NCBI RefSeq assembly: GCF_051846935.1
Contig: NZ_JBPYCS010000015.1
Coordinates: 7,031 to 71,030, forward strand
Source: JBPYCR01 sp051846935
Lineage (GTDB): Bacteria; Bacillota; Bacilli; Bacillales; Amphibacillaceae
Direction of reading: 5' to 3'
DNA: 64,000 nucleotides
Shown: positions 54,306 to 62,422 of the stretch, one piece after another
How positions within the stretch are numbered: the stretch's first letter is position 1
Layout of the letters: each line of letters starts with the position of its first letter
The notes under the pieces: generated by a model
Database searches by the model: none
What the model was told of the DNA's origin: nothing
The model's input: only the letters and a program-made list of their open reading frames with translations
Made by a program: the position numbers and the translations under genes

Positions 54306-54347
54306 TATACACCCCCCTTGAATTGGTCAACTAAGGGGGATGTGTAT
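54306..54347 (-). terminator. Terminator of spoVID
   Basis: ATACACATCCCCCTT and AAGGGGGGTGTAT form a GC-rich stem of about 13 bp, followed by ACTTTCTTTTATT on the minus strand, immediately after the spoVID stop. Confidence 0.85.
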
Positions 54348-55394
54348 TTACTTATTAACTGATGGAATATACAGTAATTGCCCTGGTGTTAAGTCAGCAT
54401 CTACTAATTTATTTTTATTTACAATTTGTAACGCTGGTACTTCATATCTTTTGGAGATCGTTTCAATTGTATCTTCTTCTTGAACAATACATAAGCGCAT
54501 GCTCGAATACTGTTCTTCTGCTTCATTACGAAACATATCAGATAAATAATTCAGGCTGTCAATTGCGTTCAAATCAGCTTCTTCTGCATCACTTTCTTTA
54601 GCCTCTATTTGTAAATTCGTCTCTGCACTATTTTCAAGCTCACTATGTAGCTCGATTTCTTTATTTAATTCTTCCGTAGACTTTAACTCATTTACCTGTT
54701 CATCTTTTTTCATAAATTGTTGGATTGATTCCGTTTGCTTAAATAAAAACCGATCTTTTTCTCCTTCTGCAACAGGTTTCTCAGCTTGCTGTTCATTAGT
54801 TTTTATATCAAGTTCAAAATTGGGGGATTCCACAAAATCATTAGAAGAATTCATACGGTCCTCTACGGATCGAGTGTTCGCTTCTTCTCGTTTACGTTCT
54901 TCGTATTCAAGTTGGTCGTTTTGTGTTTCTTCTCGCATTGTTCCAATCTCTTCATCCTCATTAATGCCATTGATTTTTATTGTAGATTTTAAAACTAAGA
55001 GACCGTTACTTGGTAGCTCATAATCAAACGCATCGACATCTACTGTAATATCGTCTAGATCGCTTACTCGATTTGCAGGAACGGATATTTCTACAGGAAA
55101 CCGGTGAGAAAAGAACAGCTTTCCATTTTCCATATCCGAAATTTTTTCTACATAACGTAAGGAATTGTGTGTTTCATATGCTTCCAAACGATCTGTTTCT
55201 TCGGCTAATTCGTCGGATTTCTTGTAATCTCCTTGGAGCTCGATTACCCCACGGATAGATACATATTCATTAAACGGTTGGATAGAAATATTTGGCTCTA
55301 AAGATATGCTTAACATTTCTGCAACTTCCTGTCCCTTTTCAAAATAAAGAGACTCATGCAAATCAAAGCTGAAAACTGCTCGTTCTTTTGACAA
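54348..55394 (-). CDS. spoVID: Stage VI sporulation protein D (coat encasement)
   Basis: SpoVID drives encasement of the spore by coat proteins and binds SafA and SpoIVA. An N-terminal SpoVID domain (FSFDLHESLYFEKGQEVAEM, residues about 5-130) leads into a long acidic low-complexity region rich in Glu, Gln and Asn and then a C-terminal LysM domain (EDTIETISKRYEVPALQIV). Length is 348 residues. The TTG at 55394 has AAAGGAGG upstream. A longer frame to 55415 includes the RBS. Confidence 0.88.
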   Translation of the reverse strand: MSKERAVFSFDLHESLYFEKGQEVAEMLSISLEPNISIQPFNEYVSIRGVIELQGDYKKSDELAEETDRLEAYETHNSLRYVEKISDMENGKLFFSHRFPVEISVPANRVSDLDDITVDVDAFDYELPSNGLLVLKSTIKINGINEDEEIGTMREETQNDQLEYEERKREEANTRSVEDRMNSSNDFVESPNFELDIKTNEQQAEKPVAEGEKDRFLFKQTESIQQFMKKDEQVNELKSTEELNKEIELHSELENSAETNLQIEAKESDAEEADLNAIDSLNYLSDMFRNEAEEQYSSMRLCIVQEEDTIETISKRYEVPALQIVNKNKLVDADLTPGQLLYIPSVNK

Positions 55395-55609
55395 GCTATT
55401 TCCTCCTTTCGGCAAAGCAATTCCATATATGTTATTAACTATATGAAAAAAAAGAATCGTTTATGCCAATTTCACAACATGCGCATAAGACTAATTTATA
55501 TTCTCTCTGTTTTTATCTTTTCAGAACATCTTTACTATACAGATTCTATTTGATATACTCTCTTTTAACATCTTTTTCAAGGAATAGACAAAAAAGGGGG
55601 AATTTTGAA

Positions 55610-57163
55610 GTGGAGCTTTTATCTATCGTACCACCGATTGTTGCAGTAATATTGGCAATTATTACAAGACGTGTACTTATTTCATTATTTATTAGTATTT
55701 GGATTGGCGGCATAATTGCTGCAGGCGGAAATCCGTTTTCTGCTGTCGGCTTAACTTTTACTTGGATGAAGGATGTTATGGTTGATGAATGGAATGCTCG
55801 ATTTTTAGTGATGGTTGCTCTATTAGGAATTGGAGCCGCTTTCATGTTCAAAACAGGCGGATCAGAAGGGTTAATTCGTTTGCTTGAAAAGAAACTAACA
55901 ACGAAAAAACGAGTATTATTTTTACCTTACGTTTTAGGTATTCTTATCTTCTTTAATGACTATGTTAACTCCGTTATTGTTGGTAACGCTTCCAAAGATA
56001 TTACAGGAAAAAAGAAGGTTTCTAGAGAGAAGCTTGCTTACGTACTTGATACAACAGCCGCTCCAATGGCGACAATCGGCCCGGTGTCCGACTGGATCGG
56101 TTTTCAAGTTTCACTAATCGCCGGAGCAATGGCTAGTGCTGCGATCGTTGGTATTGAGCCTTATTTTGCCTTTTTACAATCCATTCCATGGAATTTTTAT
56201 GCTATTTTATGTTTATTTGCTGTTCCGATGATTATTTTAGGGAAAGACTTTGGACCGATGGCAAAAGCAGAACACCGTGCAGAAACGACTGGTCAACTCA
56301 TTGCCGAAGGTTCTACGCCTCTATCCTCTGTTGAGCAAGACCTTGGGGAACCGTTTAAAAAAGAAGGCGGTAGTGTTTGGAATTTTATTTTACCGCTTGT
56401 TACGCTTATTTCCGTAAGTATTTGGGGACTTTGGTATACTGGGGGCGGTGCAGAGGGCAAATCAATAATGAATGCTCTAGCAGACACAGATGTTTCCATT
56501 GCACTGACCTGGGGTGCATTTGCAATGTCAACAGTTGGTATTATATTAGCGTTAATTCAAGGTGCTGGCTTCCAAAAGATTGAAGAAACGTTACTCGGTG
56601 GTATTAGCACTATGTTACCTGCGTTAATTATAATCGTATTAGCCTGGTCAATTGGGACGGTAACAGACGTGTTAGGTACCGCTGAATTTGTTGTTAATTC
56701 AACAGAGAGCTGGATGACACCAGCCTTGCTACCGTTTTTAGTTTTTATAATTGCTATGTTTATTTCTTTTGCAACAGGAACTTCTTGGGGTACGATGGCT
56801 ATTTTAACACCAGTTGCGATTCCTTTAGCTTATAGTATTGGCGGAGAGCCTTTAATTCATATGGCAATTGGTGCCGTTTTTGCAGGGGCTATATTTGGTG
56901 ATCACGTCTCACCAATTTCAGATACGACAGTGATGGCTTCTATATTTGCTGGATCAGATCACATCGCACACGTGAAAACACAAATGCCTTATGCAATTGT
57001 TCCGGCAGCTCTAACAGGCGTAATGTACTTGTCTTACACAATTATAGGTAGTAGCATCGTATTATTAATTATTGGTATTGTTGCTCAGTTTTTTATTCTC
57101 CGTTATTTAGGTAACCGATACCATAAAAAACATATTGAACCTTTACAACGGAAAAGTGCGTAA
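55610..57163 (+). CDS. nhaC: NhaC-family Na+/H+ antiporter
   Basis: These multi-helix antiporters expel sodium in exchange for protons (or malate/lactate in subfamilies). The protein has 517 residues and about 12 membrane helices. FFNDYVNSVIVGNASKDI, TTAAPMATIGPVSDWIGFQV and FGDHVSPISDTTVMAS are family motifs. The GTG at 55610 (MELLSIVPPIVAVILAI) has AAAAGGGGG 9 bases upstream. A longer frame to 55463 has no RBS and an unlikely N-terminus. It is an addition between spoVID and hemL relative to B. subtilis and suits a salt-adapted host. Confidence 0.9.
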   Translation: MELLSIVPPIVAVILAIITRRVLISLFISIWIGGIIAAGGNPFSAVGLTFTWMKDVMVDEWNARFLVMVALLGIGAAFMFKTGGSEGLIRLLEKKLTTKKRVLFLPYVLGILIFFNDYVNSVIVGNASKDITGKKKVSREKLAYVLDTTAAPMATIGPVSDWIGFQVSLIAGAMASAAIVGIEPYFAFLQSIPWNFYAILCLFAVPMIILGKDFGPMAKAEHRAETTGQLIAEGSTPLSSVEQDLGEPFKKEGGSVWNFILPLVTLISVSIWGLWYTGGGAEGKSIMNALADTDVSIALTWGAFAMSTVGIILALIQGAGFQKIEETLLGGISTMLPALIIIVLAWSIGTVTDVLGTAEFVVNSTESWMTPALLPFLVFIIAMFISFATGTSWGTMAILTPVAIPLAYSIGGEPLIHMAIGAVFAGAIFGDHVSPISDTTVMASIFAGSDHIAHVKTQMPYAIVPAALTGVMYLSYTIIGSSIVLLIIGIVAQFFILRYLGNRYHKKHIEPLQRKSA

Positions 57164-57178
57164 ATAAGTAATTGGAAC

Positions 57179-57224
57179 AAAAGCAGCGAAAGGGTTGATT
57201 TAATCAAACCTTTCGCTGCTTTTT
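57179..57224 (+). terminator. Terminator of nhaC
   Basis: AAAAGCAGCGAAAGG and CCTTTCGCTGCTTTT form a 15-bp stem continued by GTTTGAT/ATCAAAC-like pairing. TTTTT follows and runs into repeat A3. Confidence 0.9.
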
Positions 57225-57494
57225 AAACGGCATGGAAGTGTGTGCAATAAGGCTATACCCACTCTTTAAGCTGACTGGATCAAAAATCGACGGACTCCTG
57301 TGGTAAGAGCACGCATCCGAAGATCGCTGTAGCGACCGAATAGAGAAGCTACAGAAGCGGAGGCAGTAACCGCGGAAAGCCTGTCGGCTGTAGTGCAAGT
57401 CAGCGAAATAAGGGCGCAAGCTTTCATGTTTTTATTCTACTTATTTATTAAGTATTCCTCGTCTTAAAATACATCACCATCGTCATTTGCAAAG
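57223..57494 (+). mobile_element. Family A MITE-like repeat, copy A3 (left end missing)
   Basis: These 272 bp match the right half of A1, from TTAAACGGCATGGAAGTGTG to CATCACCATCGTCATTTGC. It includes AGCTGACTGGA, GCATCCGAAGATCGCTG and CCGCGGAAAGCCTGTCGGCT. The left half, with the terminator-like hairpin, is absent, and the nhaC terminator stands in its place. It occupies the gap between the convergent nhaC and hemL genes. Nothing else was seen in 57495-57535. Confidence 0.75.
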
Positions 57495-57535
57495 AACACC
57501 AAAAATATGGATATAAACCTTTTAGACTTTTAATT

Positions 57536-58822
57536 TTACTTAAGGGAAGCAAAAACTTTTTCTACCGCTTGTATCGTTCGCTCTATATCCTCTTTTGTAT
57601 GGGCAGTAGATAAAAACAATCCTTCAAATTGAGAAGGTGGTAAAAAGACACCCTCCTCTATCATTCCCCGATAATATTGTGCAAATAATTCAAGGTTTGA
57701 CTTTTGCGCTGTTTCATAATTATGTACAGGCTCATCATTAAAAAAGATACCTACCATAGATCCAGCACGATTAATTTGGATATTTATTTGATTTTTGTTC
57801 GCTGCTTTTTTATAGCCAGCTATTAATTGGTCAATTTTTTCATTCATTTCCTTATAGTCCGATTCATTTACTGCCTGAAGTGTTTCATATCCAGCTGTCA
57901 TTGCGAGCGGATTACCGGACAGCGTCCCCGCTTGGTAAATATCGCCAAAGGGTGCAATACGTTCCATAATTTCACGTTTACCACCGTAAGCACCAACAGG
58001 TAATCCTCCGCCGATTACTTTTCCTAAACAAGTTATATCTGGTGTAATGCCAAAGTAACCTTGAGCGGAATGATAGCCTACTCGAAACCCTGTCATTACT
58101 TCATCAAAAATAAGCAAGCTTCCATTCGTTTCTGTTATCGATCTTAATTGCTGTAAGAACTCAGCTTTCGGAACAACAACCCCCATATTCCCTGATACCG
58201 GCTCAACAATTACAGCAGCAATATCGTCTCCATACTTCTCAAACACATAATGGACACTGTCTATGTCATTATAAGGCACAGTAATCGTTTGCTCTGCTAC
58301 AGCCGGGGGGACACCCGGACTATCGGGTAAGCCTAACGTGGCTACACCTGATCCTGCTTTTATTAGTAAAGAATCACCATGACCATGATAATTCCCTTCA
58401 AACTTTACTATTTTATTTCTACCGGTATAGCCTCTAGCTAATCGTAAGGCACTCATCGTAGCCTCTGTTCCTGAATTTACCATACGAATCATTTCAATGG
58501 AGGGCACACGATCCATTACAAGACTTGCTAGCTTGTTTTCCATTTTCGTAGGTGCTCCAAAACTTGTTCCTTTTTCTATAGATTCTTTCAATTTCGTAAC
58601 GACGCGATCATCGGCATGACCAAGGATAAGTGGCCCCCAGCTTAATACGTAATCAATGTACGTATTTCCATCAACATCATAAATTTTAGAGCCTTTTCCA
58701 GATTCCATAAAAATAGGGCTCATTCCTACCGATTTAAACGCTCGAACTGGTGAATTTACTCCCCCAGGCATTAAGTCAACCGATTCTTTATACGCATCTA
58801 TAGAATTTTGAAATTCTTTCAT
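57536..58822 (-). CDS. hemL: Glutamate-1-semialdehyde 2,1-aminomutase
   Basis: HemL converts glutamate-1-semialdehyde to 5-aminolevulinate with PLP/PMP. LMPGGVNSPVRAFKSVG is at the N-terminus. The PLP lysine is in PDITCLGKVIGGGLPVGAYGG, and NSGTEATMSALRLARG is present. Length is 428 residues. The ATG at 58822 has GAGGTG upstream. It is the last gene of hemAXCDBL. Confidence 0.96.
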   Translation of the reverse strand: MKEFQNSIDAYKESVDLMPGGVNSPVRAFKSVGMSPIFMESGKGSKIYDVDGNTYIDYVLSWGPLILGHADDRVVTKLKESIEKGTSFGAPTKMENKLASLVMDRVPSIEMIRMVNSGTEATMSALRLARGYTGRNKIVKFEGNYHGHGDSLLIKAGSGVATLGLPDSPGVPPAVAEQTITVPYNDIDSVHYVFEKYGDDIAAVIVEPVSGNMGVVVPKAEFLQQLRSITETNGSLLIFDEVMTGFRVGYHSAQGYFGITPDITCLGKVIGGGLPVGAYGGKREIMERIAPFGDIYQAGTLSGNPLAMTAGYETLQAVNESDYKEMNEKIDQLIAGYKKAANKNQINIQINRAGSMVGIFFNDEPVHNYETAQKSNLELFAQYYRGMIEEGVFLPPSQFEGLFLSTAHTKEDIERTIQAVEKVFASLK

Positions 58823-58842
58823 GTGCAATCACCTCATCTATT

Positions 58843-59811
58843 TTATTCGTTTAACCATTCGGCAGCTGCTTTAGCAAAATAAGTTAAAATCAAAGTAGCT
58901 CCGGCACGTTTCATTGCTGTCAATTTTTCGAGCACGAGTTCCTTTTCATTAATCCAACCGTTTTGTGCTGCTGCCTTTACCATTGCATACTCGCCGCTTA
59001 CATTATAAGCTACAACCGGTACGTTTACATTGTTTTTCACATCACGAATAATGTCTAAATAAGCTAATGCAGGTTTAACAATTAAGAAATCTGCACCTTC
59101 TTCGACATCTGAAGCAGCTTCACGCAATGCTTCCAATCGATTTGCCGGATCCATTTGGTATGTTTTTCGATCCCCAAATTGCGGTGTGCTATCAGCTGCA
59201 TCTCGAAAGGGGCCGTAAAACGAAGAAGCGTACTTAACCGCATAAGACATAATTGGAATATGTTCATACCCGTTCGCATCAAGTGCGTTCCGTATCGTTA
59301 TTACAAAACCATCCATCATGTTTGATGGTGCGATAATATCTGCACCAGCTTCTGCTTGCGATACTGCAGTTTTTGCCAATAGCGGCAACGAAAGATCGTT
59401 ATGAACATCCTCGTTTTCAATAACGCCACAATGTCCGTGTGTCGTATATTCGCATAAGCACGTATCGGCTACAACTAACAGTTCAGGAAATGTAGCTTTT
59501 ACCGAACGAATTGCCTTTTGTACAATCCCTTCGTGGGTAAATGCCCCTGTACCTTGCTCGTCCTTCTCACTTGGTACCCCAAACAGCATGATCGCTTTTA
59601 TTCCTAAAGATACAATCGCCTCAATTTCTTCTTTCAATTGATCAATTGAGAGCTGATATACACCAGGCATTGAGGGAACTTCATTTTTTATTTGCTCTCC
59701 CTCTACAACAAACATCGGATAAATAAAATCTTCAGGTTGTAAAGTCGTTTCACGTACAATTGAGCGCATCGCTTTTGATGAACGTAAACGACGATGACGT
59801 GAATAATTCAT
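58843..59811 (-). CDS. hemB: Delta-aminolevulinic acid dehydratase (porphobilinogen synthase)
   Basis: HemB condenses two ALA molecules to porphobilinogen. The zinc-binding cluster ADTCLCEYTTHGHCGV indicates a zinc-dependent enzyme. The Schiff-base lysines are in SYAVKYASSFYGPFRDAA and DFLIVKPALAYLDI. Length is 322 residues from the ATG at 59811 (MNYSRHRRLRSSKAMR), which gives the usual N-terminus and does not overlap hemD. An ATG at 59823 is an alternative. Confidence 0.95.
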   Translation of the reverse strand: MNYSRHRRLRSSKAMRSIVRETTLQPEDFIYPMFVVEGEQIKNEVPSMPGVYQLSIDQLKEEIEAIVSLGIKAIMLFGVPSEKDEQGTGAFTHEGIVQKAIRSVKATFPELLVVADTCLCEYTTHGHCGVIENEDVHNDLSLPLLAKTAVSQAEAGADIIAPSNMMDGFVITIRNALDANGYEHIPIMSYAVKYASSFYGPFRDAADSTPQFGDRKTYQMDPANRLEALREAASDVEEGADFLIVKPALAYLDIIRDVKNNVNVPVVAYNVSGEYAMVKAAAQNGWINEKELVLEKLTAMKRAGATLILTYFAKAAAEWLNE

Positions 59812-59812
59812 C

Positions 59813-60598
59813 TTACTTTCCATGTAGGCAATCTGTCCTTTCATTATTTAAATAAGTACGGATACTTTTAATCATTCCTTCAACTGTAAACAAATCTGGA
59901 ACGATAATTGTACGAAAGCCAGCCTTTTTCGCTTCGCTTGCAGTTGTTGAACCGATGCAAACACAAACTGTTGAAAGGATGTTCTCTTTAACGTGCTTAT
60001 CGTTAACGAGTTGCATACAGGCATCAATCGTTGATGGGCTTGTAAAGGTTATAAAATCAATTGCATCATTAGTTTGAAAATGTGTTTGCAGCTTTTCGTT
60101 TGAATTTGTATTAATACCTGTTTCATATACTTCAATCGTATCAAACGGGATGCCGTGCTTTTTAAATTTTACTGGTATAAGGTTAAGAGATCGATTACCT
60201 CTAACGAGCAACACCCTTTTTACAATATCATTTTTATTAATAAATTCCTCCGCAAGAGCTTCTGCATTATAAATTGAAGGAATAAAGTCTGCACGATAGC
60301 CACGCTTTAGTAACGATTGTTCTGTTTTATGGCCTACAACGGCTATCGACGCCGTAAGCTCAATACGTGAGAAGGCTTTAAAAAAACACTCAACACCGTT
60401 TGCACTCGTAAAAATGATCCAATCGTATTGAGATAAGTCCAGATTACGTTGTTTTTCTTCTAATGGCTTACAATGAATTTGCAATAGTGGTACTTCAATT
60501 GGATCTCCACCAGATTTCTTAATTTTTTTAGAAAACAACTGAGCCTGCTTCTGCTCTCTCGTAATTACAATCTTTTTTTGCTGCAAGTGAAACGACAT
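59813..60598 (-). CDS. hemD: Uroporphyrinogen-III synthase
   Basis: HemD closes hydroxymethylbilane into uroporphyrinogen III. The sequence diverges across bacteria, but the two-domain pattern, VITREQKQAQLFSKKIKKSG at the N-terminus and IDFITFTSPSTIDACMQLV in the middle, fits the family. Length is 261 residues. It overlaps the hemC stop (TAATG), so it is coupled to hemC. Confidence 0.9.
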   Translation of the reverse strand: MSFHLQQKKIVITREQKQAQLFSKKIKKSGGDPIEVPLLQIHCKPLEEKQRNLDLSQYDWIIFTSANGVECFFKAFSRIELTASIAVVGHKTEQSLLKRGYRADFIPSIYNAEALAEEFINKNDIVKRVLLVRGNRSLNLIPVKFKKHGIPFDTIEVYETGINTNSNEKLQTHFQTNDAIDFITFTSPSTIDACMQLVNDKHVKENILSTVCVCIGSTTASEAKKAGFRTIIVPDLFTVEGMIKSIRTYLNNERTDCLHGK

Positions 60599-61527
60599 TA
60601 CGAATTTAACTCCTTTTTCGCAGCTTCAATTAGTTCTTTAGCACCTTGCTTTATGAACTTTTCTGCAGCTAATTGAGCAACCTCATTACTACTTGAGCCA
60701 ATGGTCGTTTCTTTTAAAAATGTATCGCCGTCAACAGATGCTATCGTTGCATGTAAAATTATTCTTTCACCTTCCACATAGGCATATGCCCCAATTGGTG
60801 CTTGATCAGATTCATCCATTAATTTAACAAATTGGCGTTCTGTCATTATCGAACGATAAGCGTCATGATCGTTTATTTGGTGTAAAGCTGTTATTAACTC
60901 TTTATCGTCTTTTCGACATTGGATAGCTAATGCTCCTTGACCTGCTGCTGGTACAAACGTATCAAGTGGGAGCTGTTCCGTAATTACTTCTTCATCCATA
61001 CCAAGGCGTTTAAGCCCTGCAACAGCTAGTATTATTGCATCAAAATCCCCTTGTTGTAGCTGTTCAATTCGAGATTCAACCGTTCCGCGAATCCATTTTG
61101 TTTTAAGATCTGGTCTGATCGCTCTTATTTGAGCAGCACGACGCATGCTACTCGTACCTATTACAGCACCACGTTTTAAATCTTTTAACTTTACATTGTT
61201 TCGACCGAGGAAAGCATCTGCTGCATTCTCTCTTGTGGGAATTGCCGCAATAACAAGTTTATCCTGCATATTCAGAGGTAAATCCTTCAGGCTATGTACA
61301 GCAAGGTCGATGGTTTCATTTAATAATGCTTTTTCTATATCTTGAATAAACACCCCACCTGAACCTAAGCCTGCAAGGGGAACATTTAGCTTACGATCTC
61401 CCTCTGTACTTATCTCTTTTATTTCAAACGCATTTTCCATCTTTGTTTGTTGCAACAAATCAATAACCATTTTTGTTTGTGTTAATGCTAAATTGCTTTG
61501 TCTCGTACCAACGATGAATTTTCGCAT
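60598..61527 (-). CDS. hemC: Porphobilinogen deaminase (hydroxymethylbilane synthase), lacking the cofactor cysteine
   Basis: HemC polymerises four porphobilinogens on a dipyrromethane cofactor held by a thioether to one conserved cysteine (Cys241/242). Here most of the enzyme looks normal: VHSLKDLPL with the catalytic aspartate, GTSSMRRAAQIRAIRP, RGTVESRIEQL and VPAAGQGALAIQCR. The cofactor loop, usually GGCQVPIGA, reads ESDQAPIGAYA, and residue 241 is Asp (GAT, 60805-60807). The only cysteine left is in IQCR. The reading frame is intact over 309 residues, and its place between hemX and hemD is the standard one. Confidence 0.93.
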   Translation of the reverse strand: MRKFIVGTRQSNLALTQTKMVIDLLQQTKMENAFEIKEISTEGDRKLNVPLAGLGSGGVFIQDIEKALLNETIDLAVHSLKDLPLNMQDKLVIAAIPTRENAADAFLGRNNVKLKDLKRGAVIGTSSMRRAAQIRAIRPDLKTKWIRGTVESRIEQLQQGDFDAIILAVAGLKRLGMDEEVITEQLPLDTFVPAAGQGALAIQCRKDDKELITALHQINDHDAYRSIMTERQFVKLMDESDQAPIGAYAYVEGERIILHATIASVDGDTFLKETTIGSSSNEVAQLAAEKFIKQGAKELIEAAKKELNS

Positions 61528-61587
61528 GTCAACTCTCCTCGAACGTTTGATTAGGTAGTACCTTTTCTATGAACCATTGTTATTTTA

Positions 61588-62406
61588 TTAAAAGTGAAAA
61601 TTAGAAAAAACGCCAAATAAGAAAAAGTTTACTAACAACACTAGAAACGCTCCTACATTATACAGTGATATTGGTTTTCCTCGATAGCCTTTACCAACCC
61701 ATAAAATTAAATACAATATATAAACGCTTAAAACAAGAATGGAACCTAATGTTTTTAAATCTAGCCAATAAAACTCAGCATTTGAAACATAAGCCCATAC
61801 TACACCTAAAATAATACCGATAAGTAATAATGGCACACCAATGACTACACATACAAATGAAAAGGTATCCAGTTTAGGAAGATCCCCAAATCGCCACATA
61901 AACCGAATCCCTCGTTTACTTTTGAGAAATTTATACTGGAGTAAATACATGAGTGCAAGTAAAAATGATATCGTAAAAAAACCATAAGATATAATAGCGA
62001 GCGTAATATGAATAATAAGGATTTCGTGTACAAACTGAGCACCCTGTTCATACACCTCATGCTGGGCGTTTAAAGAGATCGATAACAATAAAATAAAGAA
62101 GCTAAATAAGTTCGTAAATAGTGTTATAAAGTGAATCGAAAACAAGCGGTTAATAACTAATGAAAAGAAAATTAGTATCCAAGCATAAAAAAATAAACCA
62201 TCGTTTAAAGTTAAAATTGGAAAGTTTTTTACGATAAACGTCTGGTTATATAAAAGTATCGTTTGAATAAGCCAAACGATACTTAATAGCCAAAAGGCTA
62301 GATTATTTATCCTTTGGTTACTCTTTATAAAATCGATAAAATAGCCAATTAAGCTCATGCCATAAATGAAAAGAATAATTTCGTACAGCCACTTTGCAGC
62401 AAACAT
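61588..62406 (-). CDS. hemX: HemX membrane protein (CcsA-like)
   Basis: HemX is an integral membrane protein that negatively affects HemA levels in B. subtilis. This protein has 272 residues, about eight membrane helices and a cytochrome-c-assembly (CcsA) type core (IHITLAIISYGFFTISFLLAL; VVWAYVSNAEFYWLDLKTLG). AAAGGA precedes the ATG. It lies 16 bases after hemA. Confidence 0.92.
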   Translation of the reverse strand: MFAAKWLYEIILFIYGMSLIGYFIDFIKSNQRINNLAFWLLSIVWLIQTILLYNQTFIVKNFPILTLNDGLFFYAWILIFFSLVINRLFSIHFITLFTNLFSFFILLLSISLNAQHEVYEQGAQFVHEILIIHITLAIISYGFFTISFLLALMYLLQYKFLKSKRGIRFMWRFGDLPKLDTFSFVCVVIGVPLLLIGIILGVVWAYVSNAEFYWLDLKTLGSILVLSVYILYLILWVGKGYRGKPISLYNVGAFLVLLVNFFLFGVFSNFHF

Positions 62407-62422
62407 AGCATTTCCTTTCTCA

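Noticed and set aside
57204..57419. 71-codon minus-strand ORF in A3
   Set aside because: It lies in a non-coding repeat that has no matching open frame in copies A1 and A2, and it starts without an RBS.
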